DNA of 9,186 nucleotides from Alphaproteobacteria bacterium (GTDB taxonomy: Bacteria > Pseudomonadota > Alphaproteobacteria > Rhizobiales > Aestuariivirgaceae). Location: assembly GCA_020441605.1 (NCBI GenBank), contig JAGRLX010000273.1, forward strand, positions 1 to 9,186, written 5' to 3'. The notes under the pieces were generated by a model. That model had not been told where the DNA came from. It worked only from the letters and a program-made list of their open reading frames with translations, and did not search any database. Shown here in pieces: positions 1 through 6,699 of the stretch. A program made the translations under genes and the position numbers. The stretch's first letter is position 1. Every line of letters starts with the position of its first letter.

Positions 1-251
1 GCCTTGCGCGCAACTTCTTCGATCTTTTCGGGTGTGACTGAAGCCGGACCCCGGGTTTCCCCAGCGATCACCACCCGATTGGTGGTGGCAAGGGTCTCGC
101 ACGCCACCCGGACCTGGGCCGGATCGAAACCTTGCTCCAGCGCCTCGCGGTAGAACAGATCCACCACCTCGTCCGAGATCCGGTCGCACACCTTGTCCGG
201 GTGCCCTTCGGACACCGACTCACTGGTGAAGAGATAGTTCTTGCGCGCCAT
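1..251 (-). CDS. metK: S-adenosylmethionine synthetase, N-terminal part (runs off the left edge)
   Basis: This gene makes S-adenosylmethionine from ATP and methionine in the cytoplasm, supplying the methyl donor for the whole cell. Only the first 83 codons are visible; the rest lies beyond the left edge. The start ATG is at 251-249 on the minus strand. The protein begins [25 protein letters not shown] (residues 16-20) is the N-terminal ATP-binding signature of the family, followed by [10 protein letters not shown] and the CETLATTN stretch near residues 51-58, both typical of MetK. A modest purine-rich stretch (AGGCGGAC) directly precedes the ATG. The gene lies downstream of the HTH regulator on the same strand with a 74-bp gap, matching the lnt-regulator-metK order of rhizobia. 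Nothing suggests a pseudogene in the visible part. Confidence 0.97.
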   Translation of the reverse strand, partial: MARKNYLFTSESVSEGHPDKVCDRISDEVVDLFYREALEQGFDPAQVRVACETLATTNRVVIAGETRGPASVTPEKIEEVARK

Positions 252-325
252 GTCCGCCTGAGCCCCTGCTTGAAACCGGGCACCTTTTGGCAGCGGTCAC
301 TGCACAGGTCAAGCGGCTCGGCGAA
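252..325 (-). promoter_or_regulatory. Possible structured leader between the HTH regulator and metK
   Basis: The 74-bp gap holds a perfect 6-bp inverted repeat, GCTTGA at 268-273 and TCAAGC at 309-314, separated by 35 bases. The loop itself contains a short GCAG/CTGC pairing. On the metK-sense strand it also contains GCCAAAAGG, which recalls SAM-responsive leaders. However, the arrangement does not fit the SAM-II or SAM/SAH folds as I remember them, so no riboswitch is called. It may simply be a weak hairpin in the intercistronic RNA. Confidence 0.25.
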
Positions 326-727
326 TCACTCGCGCGATTCAGCTATGAGCTTGGCGATCGTCGCGATCAGCTTGCGCTTGCTCGAGCTATCTGCCTCCCG
401 GAAGGCCTTGGCCAGCACCACGCCCTCGGCATTCATCAGCGACGACAGCACCGTATCTTCCTCGCTCGGTTCCGCCAGTCCGCCCCGATCCTCGAGGCCT
501 GGCAGATCATCGAAGAAGAATTGCACCGGCACGCCCAGAATTTTCGCCGTGTAGTAGAGTCGGCTCGCGCTGATGCGATTCGAGCCCTTCTCGTATTTCT
601 GCACCTGCTGGAATGTGATTCCGAGAAGCTCGCCAAGCTTCTCCTGGCTCATGCCGATGAATTGACGGCGCATGCGGATACGACTTCCGACATGGACATC
701 GATATAGTTAGGATCGCGTCTCGTCAT
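326..727 (-). CDS. praR: Cro/CI (XRE)-family HTH transcriptional regulator, PraR-like
   Basis: This is a DNA-binding regulator of 133 residues. The HTH_3 domain spans about residues 11-72; the helix-turn-helix core is around MSQEKLGELLGITFQQVQKY (26-45), followed by EKGSNRISASRLYYTAKILG. The FFDDLP tail after the HTH and an Arg/Lys-rich C-terminal helix ending AKLIAESRE match the short rhizobial PraR/PhrR type as I recall it. PraR proteins control quorum sensing, biofilm and symbiosis genes, and my recollection is that praR sits between lnt and metK in rhizobia, as here. The chosen ATG (727-725) has GAGGG five bases upstream on the minus strand. The frame stays open 65 codons further upstream, but that extension looks non-coding and would overlap the putative promoter. 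The family call is firm; the praR name rests on synteny and memory. Confidence 0.85.
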   Translation of the reverse strand: MTRRDPNYIDVHVGSRIRMRRQFIGMSQEKLGELLGITFQQVQKYEKGSNRISASRLYYTAKILGVPVQFFFDDLPGLEDRGGLAEPSEEDTVLSSLMNAEGVVLAKAFREADSSSKRKLIATIAKLIAESRE

Positions 728-764
728 ATTGCCCTCAGACCTGTTGCCCCCGGCCTGATGCTCA

Positions 765-802
765 TGGCGCTGTGCCCCGATGGGACTTTCGTCCCGACGC
801 CA
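765..802 (-). promoter_or_regulatory. Predicted stem-loop in the 5' leader of the HTH regulator
   Basis: On the minus strand, GGGAC-GAAA-GTCCC (782-795) forms a perfect 5-bp stem closed by a GNRA-type GAAA tetraloop. It is enclosed by a second pair, TGGCG (798-802) with CGCCA (765-769). If transcription starts near 815-820, this lies in the untranslated leader, about 40-75 bases before the start codon. It might affect mRNA stability or translation; no known riboswitch class is recognised. Confidence 0.35.
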
Positions 803-803
803 G

Positions 804-853
804 ATACATGAACAGGACAAGAAGTAATATACATGTCGCGGTTGCGCAATTGA
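804..853 (-). promoter_or_regulatory. Candidate promoter and direct-repeat operator of the HTH regulator
   Basis: Reading the minus strand, TATATT (831-826) could be a -10 element, with a weak -35 candidate TCAATT (853-848) 16 bases upstream. Two exact copies of CATGTAT (835-829 and 810-804) flank the proposed start region, 25 bases apart. This AT-rich patch sits in an otherwise GC-rich 155-bp gap between lnt and the regulator, the usual place for an autoregulated promoter. The -35 match is poor and the operator role is a guess. Confidence 0.3.
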
Positions 854-882
854 TTTCATGCACAGGTTGGCATCTAACCGCT

Positions 883-2478
883 TCACCTTGAGCCAGACTG
901 AGTCTCCCTGGCGTTGCGGCAACGCGGCCGGCAGGCTCCTGCCCCTGCGAGGCCGAGGGCGATCATGGCCGCGAGAGCCGTATCACCCCACCGCGCATAA
1001 GGTGTCGGCGCGATGGCGGCCGGCAGCGCGGCATCGAGCACGCCTTCAGTGCCAAGCGGCAGCGAGGCGAGGACGACACCATAGGAATCAATGACGGCGG
1101 AGATGCCCGTATTGGCAGCCCGAAGCAGCGGCAGTCCCTGTTCGATGGTCCGCAGCCGCGCTTGCGCCAGATGCTGATAGGGTCCGGTCGACTGCCCGAA
1201 CCACCCGTCATTGGTGACATTGACGATGGCGGCAGGCCGGTCGCCGCCGTCGACCAGATTGTGCGGAAAGATGACCTCGTAGCAAACCAGCATGGCAACC
1301 TTGAGCCCGCCGGGCAGCGCGAGGGTCACCGGGCCGGGCCCGGCCGCGAAATTGCCTGGCACGGTCACCACGCGGCGGAATCCCAGGGGCTCGAGCAGCC
1401 AGGCGAAAGGCAGAAATTCGCCGCCGGGCACCAGCCGCCACTTGTCGTAGCGGGCCACCACCGCGCCTTCGCCGTCGAAGGTAATGATGCTGTTGAAGAC
1501 CCGGTAATCGGTGCCCTCCGCCTCCGGTTCCCGGCGGATGGCCCCGGTCATCAAGACTGTCCCATCCGGCAGCATCCGGCGCAGTTCGGTTCTGGCAACG
1601 GGGCTTTCGTCGATCAGGAAGGGAACCGCCGATTCCGGCCACAGCAGATAGGTCACATCGGTCAGGCCGCCGGGGCGCATCGTGCTTGGCGCGGTGCTCA
1701 GCCCCTGAAGCTGGTCGAAGATCGCCCGCGCATTGTCGTCACGCCACTTCATGTCCTGGGCCACATTCGGCTGCACGATGCGCACGGTGCTGCTGCCCGG
1801 CGCGAGATCGCCGGCCTTGGCCAGCCGCCAGGCCCCCGCCCCCCATGAGACCGGCAGAAGCAGAAGCAGCAGGAGAGCCACAAGTTTTTGCCGCCTCGGG
1901 CCATGTGTCGCCAGAACCAGGCCCAGTCCGGCCCACAGCACCAGAAGGAAAGTGAGGCCGGTCATGCCGCAGTAAGCCGCCATCTGGCTCACGGTGCCCA
2001 TGCCGTCGACCTGAAGCCCGGGTGCCGCCCATGGAAAGCCGGTGAACAACCGTCCGCGCAGCCACTCCGCCGTCGCCAGGGTCGTGGCAAAGCCGATCGC
2101 CGTTCCCAGTCCCCGCAGCCGGGCCAGGTGGACGGCCAGCGCCGCGATCCCCCAGTAGATCGCCATGCTTCCCGCCAGTCCGCCGACCATGAATGGCATC
2201 ATCCACAGATAGGTCTTGGCATCGATCAGGAATGCGAAGCCGATCCAGTGGAAGGCCACCACGAAATATCCGAAGCCGAAGAGCCAGCCGAGAGCGAAGG
2301 CCTGGCGGCGGCCGGCCACGTCCTGAAGCTGGGCGAGAAACACCGGCAGCGCCACGAACAGCGCCGGCCACAGATCGAGCGGCGGCAGCCCCAGGGCCGC
2401 CACGGCGCCGCAGAGCCAGGATAGCGCCATGCGCCGCGTACCGCGCAATCCGGCCAGGAAGAGGAAAAGGCGAATCAT
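883..2478 (-). CDS. lnt: Apolipoprotein N-acyltransferase
   Basis: This inner-membrane enzyme adds the third acyl chain to the N-terminal cysteine of lipoproteins, the last step of lipoprotein maturation. The product is 531 residues, close to the usual 510-540. The N-terminal 220 residues hold several hydrophobic membrane segments (for example 20-50, 66-86, 93-117, 168-191 and 199-215). A periplasmic nitrilase-type domain follows from about 232 to 490, then a last hydrophobic stretch near 500-515. The catalytic triad is visible: E282 in LLWPESAVPF, K346 in RYDKWRLVPGGEFLPF (which also holds the conserved E354), and C399 in MLVCYEVIFPHN. NVTNDGWFG and LLRAANTGIS further down are also family hallmarks. 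The start at 2478 was chosen because it gives the normal N-terminus; a further 26 upstream codons overlap the divergent gene's promoter region. The neighbouring HTH-metK order supports the call. Confidence 0.97.
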   Translation of the reverse strand: MIRLFLFLAGLRGTRRMALSWLCGAVAALGLPPLDLWPALFVALPVFLAQLQDVAGRRQAFALGWLFGFGYFVVAFHWIGFAFLIDAKTYLWMMPFMVGGLAGSMAIYWGIAALAVHLARLRGLGTAIGFATTLATAEWLRGRLFTGFPWAAPGLQVDGMGTVSQMAAYCGMTGLTFLLVLWAGLGLVLATHGPRRQKLVALLLLLLLPVSWGAGAWRLAKAGDLAPGSSTVRIVQPNVAQDMKWRDDNARAIFDQLQGLSTAPSTMRPGGLTDVTYLLWPESAVPFLIDESPVARTELRRMLPDGTVLMTGAIRREPEAEGTDYRVFNSIITFDGEGAVVARYDKWRLVPGGEFLPFAWLLEPLGFRRVVTVPGNFAAGPGPVTLALPGGLKVAMLVCYEVIFPHNLVDGGDRPAAIVNVTNDGWFGQSTGPYQHLAQARLRTIEQGLPLLRAANTGISAVIDSYGVVLASLPLGTEGVLDAALPAAIAPTPYARWGDTALAAMIALGLAGAGACRPRCRNARETQSGSR

Positions 2479-2506
2479 CAGCGTCACACTATAGGTGCAG
2501 CGCGAC

Positions 2507-2519
2507 TTGTCTGGTACAA
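2507..2519. promoter_or_regulatory. Candidate GntR-type operator between lnt and the eutA-like gene
   Basis: TTGTCTGGTACAA is a small inverted repeat (TTGT/ACAA, 5-base spacer). It also contains TGGTACAA, which fits the loose FadR-type half-site pattern TNGT...ACNA. It lies 24 bases upstream of the plus-strand eutA-like start and 28 bases upstream of lnt, in a 65-bp divergent gap. No GntR regulator is encoded in the window. The match is short enough to arise by chance. Confidence 0.25.
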
Positions 2520-2543
2520 ACCCGGCAGAAGAGGAACCTGGCC

Positions 2544-3350
2544 ATGAATGAAGCACCGCGGAATGTCACGCCTGAAGCGGAGATGGTCCTGATCGAGCAT
2601 CTGCCCTTCGAAACCGATGGCGGCATCGCCAGCCGCGCCCGCATCGGGCTCATCGTGCTCGCCACGGACTTCACCATCGAGCATGAGTGGCGCAAGATCG
2701 TCACGCCGCTGTCCGGTGTGGCGCTCTACCAGAGCCGCATCCTCAACGACGCCCAGATCACTCCGGAAACGCTGCGCGCCATGGAGCCCCGCATCGCCGC
2801 CTCGACCGATGTGATACTGCCCGGCAGCCCGCTGGACGTGGTAGCCTATGGCTGCACCTCGGCCTCCATGGCCATCGGTGAGGACAAGGTCTTCGCCCGC
2901 ATCCGTGAAGTGCGGCCCGATGCCCGCTGCACCACGCCGATCACCGCCGCCTTCGCCGCCTTCCGGGCCTTCGGCGCGCGGCGCATCGGGGTGCTCACAC
3001 CCTATCGCGCCGACGTCAACCGCATCGTCGCCAGCTACATCCAGGAGCGTGGCTTCCAGGTGCCGGTATTCGGATCCTTCAACGAGCAGGACGACAGCAT
3101 CGTCGCCCGGATCACCCCGGCTGCCATCCGGCGCGGGGTCGAGACCATCCTGTCCCGCGCCAAGGTCGATTGCATCTTTGTTTCCTGCACCTCCGTCCGC
3201 CTCGCCGAGGCTGCGCGCAGCATCGAGGAAGAGACCGGCGTTCCCATCACCTCGTCGAACCATGCCATGGCCTGGCATGCCCTGCGGCTTGCCGGCATCG
3301 GCGAGGCCCTGCCGCAATGGGGTAGCCTGTTCGAGCGCCAGATCGCCTGA
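2544..3350 (+). CDS. Asp/Glu racemase/maleate isomerase-family protein, EutA-like
   Basis: This is a 268-residue cytosolic enzyme of the Asp/Glu racemase fold (maleate cis-trans isomerase/arylmalonate decarboxylase group). The two catalytic-type cysteines lie in near-duplicate contexts: C104 in VAYGCTSASMAIG and C215 in IFVSCTSVRLAEA, one in each half of the protein, as expected for two-cysteine chemistry. RIGLIVLATDFTIEHEW (33-49) and ILPGSPLDVVAYGCTS resemble my memory of EutA, the ectoine-utilisation member whose exact reaction is not settled. The start ATG has GAGGAA 7 bases upstream. The stop is followed after 2 bases by the DUF1989 gene, so the two are almost certainly cotranscribed and probably translationally coupled. 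An ectoine hydrolase-like gene 2 kb away favours a EutA-like role, but EutB and EutC are absent. Maleate isomerase or a hydantoin/Asp racemase role cannot be excluded. Confidence 0.85.
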   Translation: MNEAPRNVTPEAEMVLIEHLPFETDGGIASRARIGLIVLATDFTIEHEWRKIVTPLSGVALYQSRILNDAQITPETLRAMEPRIAASTDVILPGSPLDVVAYGCTSASMAIGEDKVFARIREVRPDARCTTPITAAFAAFRAFGARRIGVLTPYRADVNRIVASYIQERGFQVPVFGSFNEQDDSIVARITPAAIRRGVETILSRAKVDCIFVSCTSVRLAEAARSIEEETGVPITSSNHAMAWHALRLAGIGEALPQWGSLFERQIA

Positions 3351-3352
3351 AG

Positions 3353-3946
3353 ATGCACGAAATTCATCGCGAGACGATTCCGGCCAGGGCGGCCTGGAGC
3401 CGGGTCATCCATCATGGCCAGACGCTGCGGATCGTCGACAGCCACGGCCAGCAGGCGGTGGATTTTCTGTGCTACAATGCCGCCGACCCGGAAGAGCGCT
3501 ACCACGCGCCCAACACCATCAAGAAGGCCGGTCATATCCTGCTGACCGCGGGTGATGTGCTCTATTCCGACCGGGCCAATCCGCTCTTCACCATCGTCGC
3601 CGACAGTTTCGGGGGGCACGACACCATTGGCGGCTGCTGTTCCGCACCTTCCAACCAGTTGCTCTATGGCGTTCCCAACCGCGGCTGCCGCGAGAATTTC
3701 CTCGCTGCGCTCAGGCCCCGTGGCCTCGGCTGGCGCGACATTGTGCCGAACGTCAACTGGTTCATGACCGTACCGGTCGGCGCCGCCGGTGAGGCGGCCA
3801 TCGCTCTTGGCTCGTCGAAGCCCGGCGACTACGTCGACATCCGCGCCGAAATGGACGTTCTCGCCGTCATCTCCAATTGCCCGCAGGTGCTCAATCCCTG
3901 CAACGGCTTCACCCCCACCGGCATTGAGATCGCGGTCTTCGCCTGA
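3353..3946 (+). CDS. DUF1989 (urea carboxylase-associated family) protein
   Basis: This is a 197-residue cytosolic protein of the DUF1989 family. Conserved elements in order are GQQAVDF (32-38), TAGDVLYSDRANP (65-77), DSFGGHDTIGGCC (84-96), C112, NVNWFMTVPVG (133-143) and ISNCPQVLNPCNG (173-185). The His and Cys residues in GGHD/CC and the late NCP motif could form a metal or catalytic site. Paired DUF1989 proteins, CgdA and CgdB, are known as carboxyguanidine deiminase subunits next to guanidine carboxylase; others are called urea carboxylase-associated proteins. Here there is one copy and no carboxylase nearby, so that exact role is doubtful. The gene starts 2 bases after the eutA-like stop with only a weak ribosome site, implying coupling. 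It ends 3 bases from the convergent ureohydrolase gene, leaving no room for a separate terminator. The family is clear; the reaction is unknown. Confidence 0.9.
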   Translation: MHEIHRETIPARAAWSRVIHHGQTLRIVDSHGQQAVDFLCYNAADPEERYHAPNTIKKAGHILLTAGDVLYSDRANPLFTIVADSFGGHDTIGGCCSAPSNQLLYGVPNRGCRENFLAALRPRGLGWRDIVPNVNWFMTVPVGAAGEAAIALGSSKPGDYVDIRAEMDVLAVISNCPQVLNPCNGFTPTGIEIAVFA

Positions 3947-3949
3947 GGG

Positions 3950-4921
3950 TCACTCCCGCCGCTTCGCCACGTCCTCGGCCATCGAGCACAGGATTTCGAA
4001 CATCATGGTGACCCCGGCATGGGCCGTGACTCCGGATGGATCGAAGGGCGGAGAAACCTCCACCACATCCGCCCCCACGATCTGCAAACCCCTCAGTTCA
4101 CGGAGCATCTGCTGGGCCTGGAAGGTGGTGAAACCGCCGATCTCCGGCGTGCCGGTGCCCGGCGCATAGGCCGGATCCAGCATGTCGATGTCGAAACTCA
4201 CATAGACGGGATCATCGCCAACGATCTTGTGCGCTTCGGCCATGATCGCTTTCGGGCCTTTCTCCATCGCCTCTTCGATCCGCACCAGGCGCACCCCCAT
4301 CTTTTCGCCCCACTCGAAGTCGTCGAGGTCATACATCGAACCCCGCAGCCCGATCTGGATGGTGCGCTTCGGATCGAGCACGCCCTCCTCGATCGCCCGG
4401 CGGAACGGCGTGCCATGGGTATATTTGAAGCCACCGAAATAGCCATCATAGAGATCGGTGTGGGCATCGAAATGGATCATACCGACCGGCCGCTTCTCGC
4501 CCACCGCGCGCAGCACCGGCAGCGAGCACAGGTGATCGCCGCCCGCCGACAGGGGCCGGATGCCCTTGGCCACCAGCTTCTTGAAATAACCTTCGACGCG
4601 GGCCAGCGCATCGTTCACATCGGCAGGATTGACCGGGCAGTCGCCCATATCGGCGATATTGGCGAGATCATAGGGCACGATCCCCATGGTCTGGTGCATG
4701 CGCCGGGCCATGGCCGACTGATCGCGCATCTGTCGCGGGCCATGGCGCGGACCCGGCCGGTTGGTGGTGCCGCCATCCCACGGGATTCCGACAATACCGA
4801 TGTCGAGATCGTCGGCCTCGTCCAGCGGCACATGCGGCAACCGCATGAAGGTGGCGATGCCGCCGAAACGCGGCGTGACCAGGCCCGACATGGGCTGGTG
4901 GAAGGCGGTGGGCTTTGGCAT
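3950..4921 (-). CDS. Ureohydrolase of the agmatinase/guanidinobutyrase family
   Basis: This enzyme should hydrolyse a guanidino compound to urea and an amine using a binuclear metal centre (Mn or Ni). The product is 323 residues, the size of P. aeruginosa GbuA and somewhat longer than E. coli SpeB. All metal ligands are visible: H130 in GGDH, D152/H154/D156 in FDAHTDLYD, and D244/D246 in SFDIDMLDP, followed by the signature [11 protein letters not shown]. The N-terminal [13 protein letters not shown] (18-30) is typical of the guanidinobutyrase/guanidinopropionase branch as I recall it. The substrate may be agmatine, 4-guanidinobutyrate, another guanidino acid or free guanidine, and cannot be fixed from sequence alone. 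The start at 4921 has GGGAGA 8 bases upstream; a 56-codon upstream extension of the frame runs through the divergent macrodomain gene and is rejected. The gene converges on the DUF1989 gene and diverges from the macrodomain gene. Confidence 0.92.
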   Translation of the reverse strand: MPKPTAFHQPMSGLVTPRFGGIATFMRLPHVPLDEADDLDIGIVGIPWDGGTTNRPGPRHGPRQMRDQSAMARRMHQTMGIVPYDLANIADMGDCPVNPADVNDALARVEGYFKKLVAKGIRPLSAGGDHLCSLPVLRAVGEKRPVGMIHFDAHTDLYDGYFGGFKYTHGTPFRRAIEEGVLDPKRTIQIGLRGSMYDLDDFEWGEKMGVRLVRIEEAMEKGPKAIMAEAHKIVGDDPVYVSFDIDMLDPAYAPGTGTPEIGGFTTFQAQQMLRELRGLQIVGADVVEVSPPFDPSGVTAHAGVTMMFEILCSMAEDVAKRRE

Positions 4922-4934
4922 AGTCGATTCTCCC

Positions 4935-4948
4935 GGTGATCGCTCACC
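4935..4948. promoter_or_regulatory. Small palindrome in the ureohydrolase/macrodomain divergent gap
   Basis: GGTGA-TCGC-TCACC is a perfect inverted repeat with 5-bp arms. It lies in the 46-bp space between two divergent start codons, just upstream of the ureohydrolase ribosome site. It could be an operator or an RNA hairpin near the translation start. No canonical -35/-10 pair is evident here. Confidence 0.3.
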
Positions 4949-4967
4949 ATGCAGGAGAACTTGGCCG

Positions 4968-5483
4968 ATGAGCAAGGCCGCGCCCGTCATCGAAATCATG
5001 CAAGGCGACATCACCACGTTGGACGTGGATGCCATCGTCAATGCAGCAAATACCTCATTGCTCGGCGGCGGTGGCGTCGACGGTGCCATTCACCGCGCCG
5101 CCGGTCCCCAGCTTCTGGCCGAGTGCCGGCTGCTTGGCGGTTGCGCGACCGGCGACGCCAGGATTACCAACGGTTACCGGCTCAAGGCCCGCCACGTCAT
5201 TCACACCGTGGGGCCGGTCTGGCACGGGGGCACCAGGGGCGAAGCGGATTTGCTGGCCTCCTGCTACCGCACATCCATCACACTCGCGGAACAGAACGGC
5301 CTCCGCTCAATCGCCTTTCCGGCAATCTCCACCGGCGTCTATGGCTACCCGAAAGCAGACGCCGCCCGCATTGCGATCGCCACCGTCGCCGCGGCCATTG
5401 CCCCGGACTCGCCACTCGAACGGATGATCTTCTGCTGTTTCGACCGGGAAACGGCTGATCTTTACCGGCGGCTCATGGCTTGA
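4968..5483 (+). CDS. Macrodomain protein, YmdB-like (O-acetyl-ADP-ribose deacetylase/ADP-ribosyl hydrolase)
   Basis: This is a single-domain macro protein of 171 residues, the normal length for the YmdB/MacroD class. These proteins bind ADP-ribose and remove O-acetyl or protein-linked ADP-ribose. Visible motifs are QGDIT (12-16), [20 protein letters not shown] (21-40) with N25 and D38 in the usual catalytic-loop positions, IHRAAGPQL just after, HTVGPVW (79-85), and the diphosphate loop [11 protein letters not shown] (118-128). GGAG lies 10 bases before the ATG at 4968. The gene stands alone on the plus strand between two minus-strand genes, and its last 11 bases overlap the 3' end of the ectoine hydrolase-like gene tail to tail. 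Its link to the surrounding catabolic genes is unknown; it may be a passenger or may process acetylated/ADP-ribosylated by-products. Confidence 0.93.
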   Translation: MSKAAPVIEIMQGDITTLDVDAIVNAANTSLLGGGGVDGAIHRAAGPQLLAECRLLGGCATGDARITNGYRLKARHVIHTVGPVWHGGTRGEADLLASCYRTSITLAEQNGLRSIAFPAISTGVYGYPKADAARIAIATVAAAIAPDSPLERMIFCCFDRETADLYRRLMA

Positions 5484-6654
5484 CGACCAGTTTCCGCGGT
5501 GTCTGGCACAGGCACTCAGCACCCGTCTCGGTGATCAGGATCGTCTCCGACAGTTCCAGACCGCCGTCGTCCAGCCACAGCGCCGGCATGAAGTGGAGCG
5601 TCATGTTGGGCTCGAGCATCGTGCGGTCGCCACGGCGGATCGACAGCGTACGTTCGCCCCAGTCCGGCGGATAGGACAGCCCGATCGAATAGCCGGCGCG
5701 TGAGTCCTTCTCGAAGCCGCGCTTCGACAATATGCCGAAGAAGGCCTCCGCCACCTCGCCGCAAGTCGTCCCCGGTTTGCAGGCCGCGAGACCCGCCTCG
5801 GTGGCCTCGCCCACCGCCTTTTCGGCGTCGAGGAACTTTTGCGGCGGCTTGCCCAGATAGACGGTGCGCGATAGCGGCGCGTGATAGCGCCGGTAGCATC
5901 CGCCAAGCTCGAAGAAGGTGCCCTCGTTGGCGTTGAACGGCCGGTCATCCCAGGTAAGATGCGGTGCTGTCGCATCGAGGCCCGACGGCAGCATCGGCAC
6001 GAAGGCGCAATAGTCGCCCCAGTTGCCATCGGCGCCGAGGATCGCCTGTTTCTGGATTTCCGCCACCAGCACGTTCTTCGGCAGTCCCGGTTCCACCAAT
6101 TCGATCACCCTGGCGTGCATGGCATCGACGATCCTCGCCGCCCGGCGGATGAACGCCACTTCGTGCTCGCTCTTGACGATACGCTGCCAGTTGACCAGGC
6201 CGGTGGCATCGGCGAATTGCGCCGCCGTCAGATGTTTGCGCAGGGCTTCGTTCGCCGCCGCCGAGAACCAGTAGTTGTCCATCTCCACGCCGATCCGGGC
6301 CTTGTCCCAGCCGCGCGCCGCGATCTCGCCCGACAGCTGTTCCATCGGATGTTTATCGGGGTTCTGCACATAGGTGTCGTCATAGCCCAGGATATTGCCG
6401 TGGCCCATGAACACCGTGCGCTTGGCGCCCTGGGCATCCATGCCACGCCCCCACCACACGGGCTCGCCGTCAAGCCCCAGCAGAACCGCCTGATGCACAT
6501 AGAACGACCATCCGTCATAGCCCGTCAGCCAGGCCATGTTGGACGGGTCTGACACGATGATGAGGTCGAGCCCATGCGCTGCCATGGCCCGCCTGGTCCG
6601 GGCGATGCGGCGGTCATATTCGCTGCGGGGGAAATGCAAGGTCATGTCGGCCAT
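5473..6654 (-). CDS. doeA: Ectoine hydrolase-like protein, M24 (creatinase/aminopeptidase P) fold
   Basis: DoeA/EutD opens the cyclic amidine ring of ectoine to give N-acetyl-diaminobutyrates. The 393-residue product is full length. Residues 1-160 form the creatinase N-domain with [20 protein letters not shown] (35-54) and [12 protein letters not shown] (69-80); the pita-bread domain follows from about 165. E249 in [14 protein letters not shown] aligns with the glutamate nucleophile reported for EutD (E255 in Ruegeria). Normal M24 metal ligands are replaced, as in metal-free members: the expected His motif reads [15 protein letters not shown] (321-335). These blocks closely resemble DoeA as I remember it, so the family call is strong. 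No DoeB/EutE deacetylase gene lies nearby, so a related substrate is possible. GAGGAG sits 5 bases before the ATG. The gene follows the DMT permease on the same strand with a 45-bp gap, probably in one operon. Confidence 0.85.
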   Translation of the reverse strand: MADMTLHFPRSEYDRRIARTRRAMAAHGLDLIIVSDPSNMAWLTGYDGWSFYVHQAVLLGLDGEPVWWGRGMDAQGAKRTVFMGHGNILGYDDTYVQNPDKHPMEQLSGEIAARGWDKARIGVEMDNYWFSAAANEALRKHLTAAQFADATGLVNWQRIVKSEHEVAFIRRAARIVDAMHARVIELVEPGLPKNVLVAEIQKQAILGADGNWGDYCAFVPMLPSGLDATAPHLTWDDRPFNANEGTFFELGGCYRRYHAPLSRTVYLGKPPQKFLDAEKAVGEATEAGLAACKPGTTCGEVAEAFFGILSKRGFEKDSRAGYSIGLSYPPDWGERTLSIRRGDRTMLEPNMTLHFMPALWLDDGGLELSETILITETGAECLCQTPRKLVVKP

Positions 6655-6699
6655 GGCTGCTCCTCGATTGATGGTGCCACTTTGGCCGGGCCTCCCGCC

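Noticed and set aside
252..325. SAM-II or SAM/SAH riboswitch before metK
   Set aside because: The order of stems and the AAAAGG element does not fit either pseudoknot as I know it, so it is listed only as a possible leader structure.
728..922. Upstream extension of the HTH regulator to an ATG at 922
   Set aside because: The added 65 residues show no domain and would overlap the end of lnt and the promoter region. The ATG at 727 has a GAGGG site and gives the usual short regulator.
2193..2543. Upstream extension of the eutA-like frame
   Set aside because: It is an Arg/Pro-rich antisense reading of lnt. The ATG at 2544 with GAGGAA upstream begins the recognisable protein.
4019..4939. A 306-residue plus-strand open frame opposite the ureohydrolase gene
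   Set aside because: It is the antisense shadow of a high-GC gene; the minus-strand product has all metal-binding motifs and this one has no recognisable family.
4922..5089. Upstream extension of the ureohydrolase frame to an ATG at 5089 (379 residues)
   Set aside because: The extra 56 codons run antisense through the macrodomain gene and do not resemble ureohydrolase N-termini. The ATG at 4921 has a good ribosome site and gives the normal length.
5881..6552. A long His/Arg-rich plus-strand frame opposite the DoeA-like gene
   Set aside because: Composition typical of an antisense shadow, with no ribosome site and no domain. The minus-strand gene is clearly real.
5473..6654. Metal-dependent Xaa-Pro aminopeptidase
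   Set aside because: The M24 metal-ligand positions are substituted ([10 protein letters not shown] in place of the usual His motif) and the sequence blocks match ectoine hydrolase instead.
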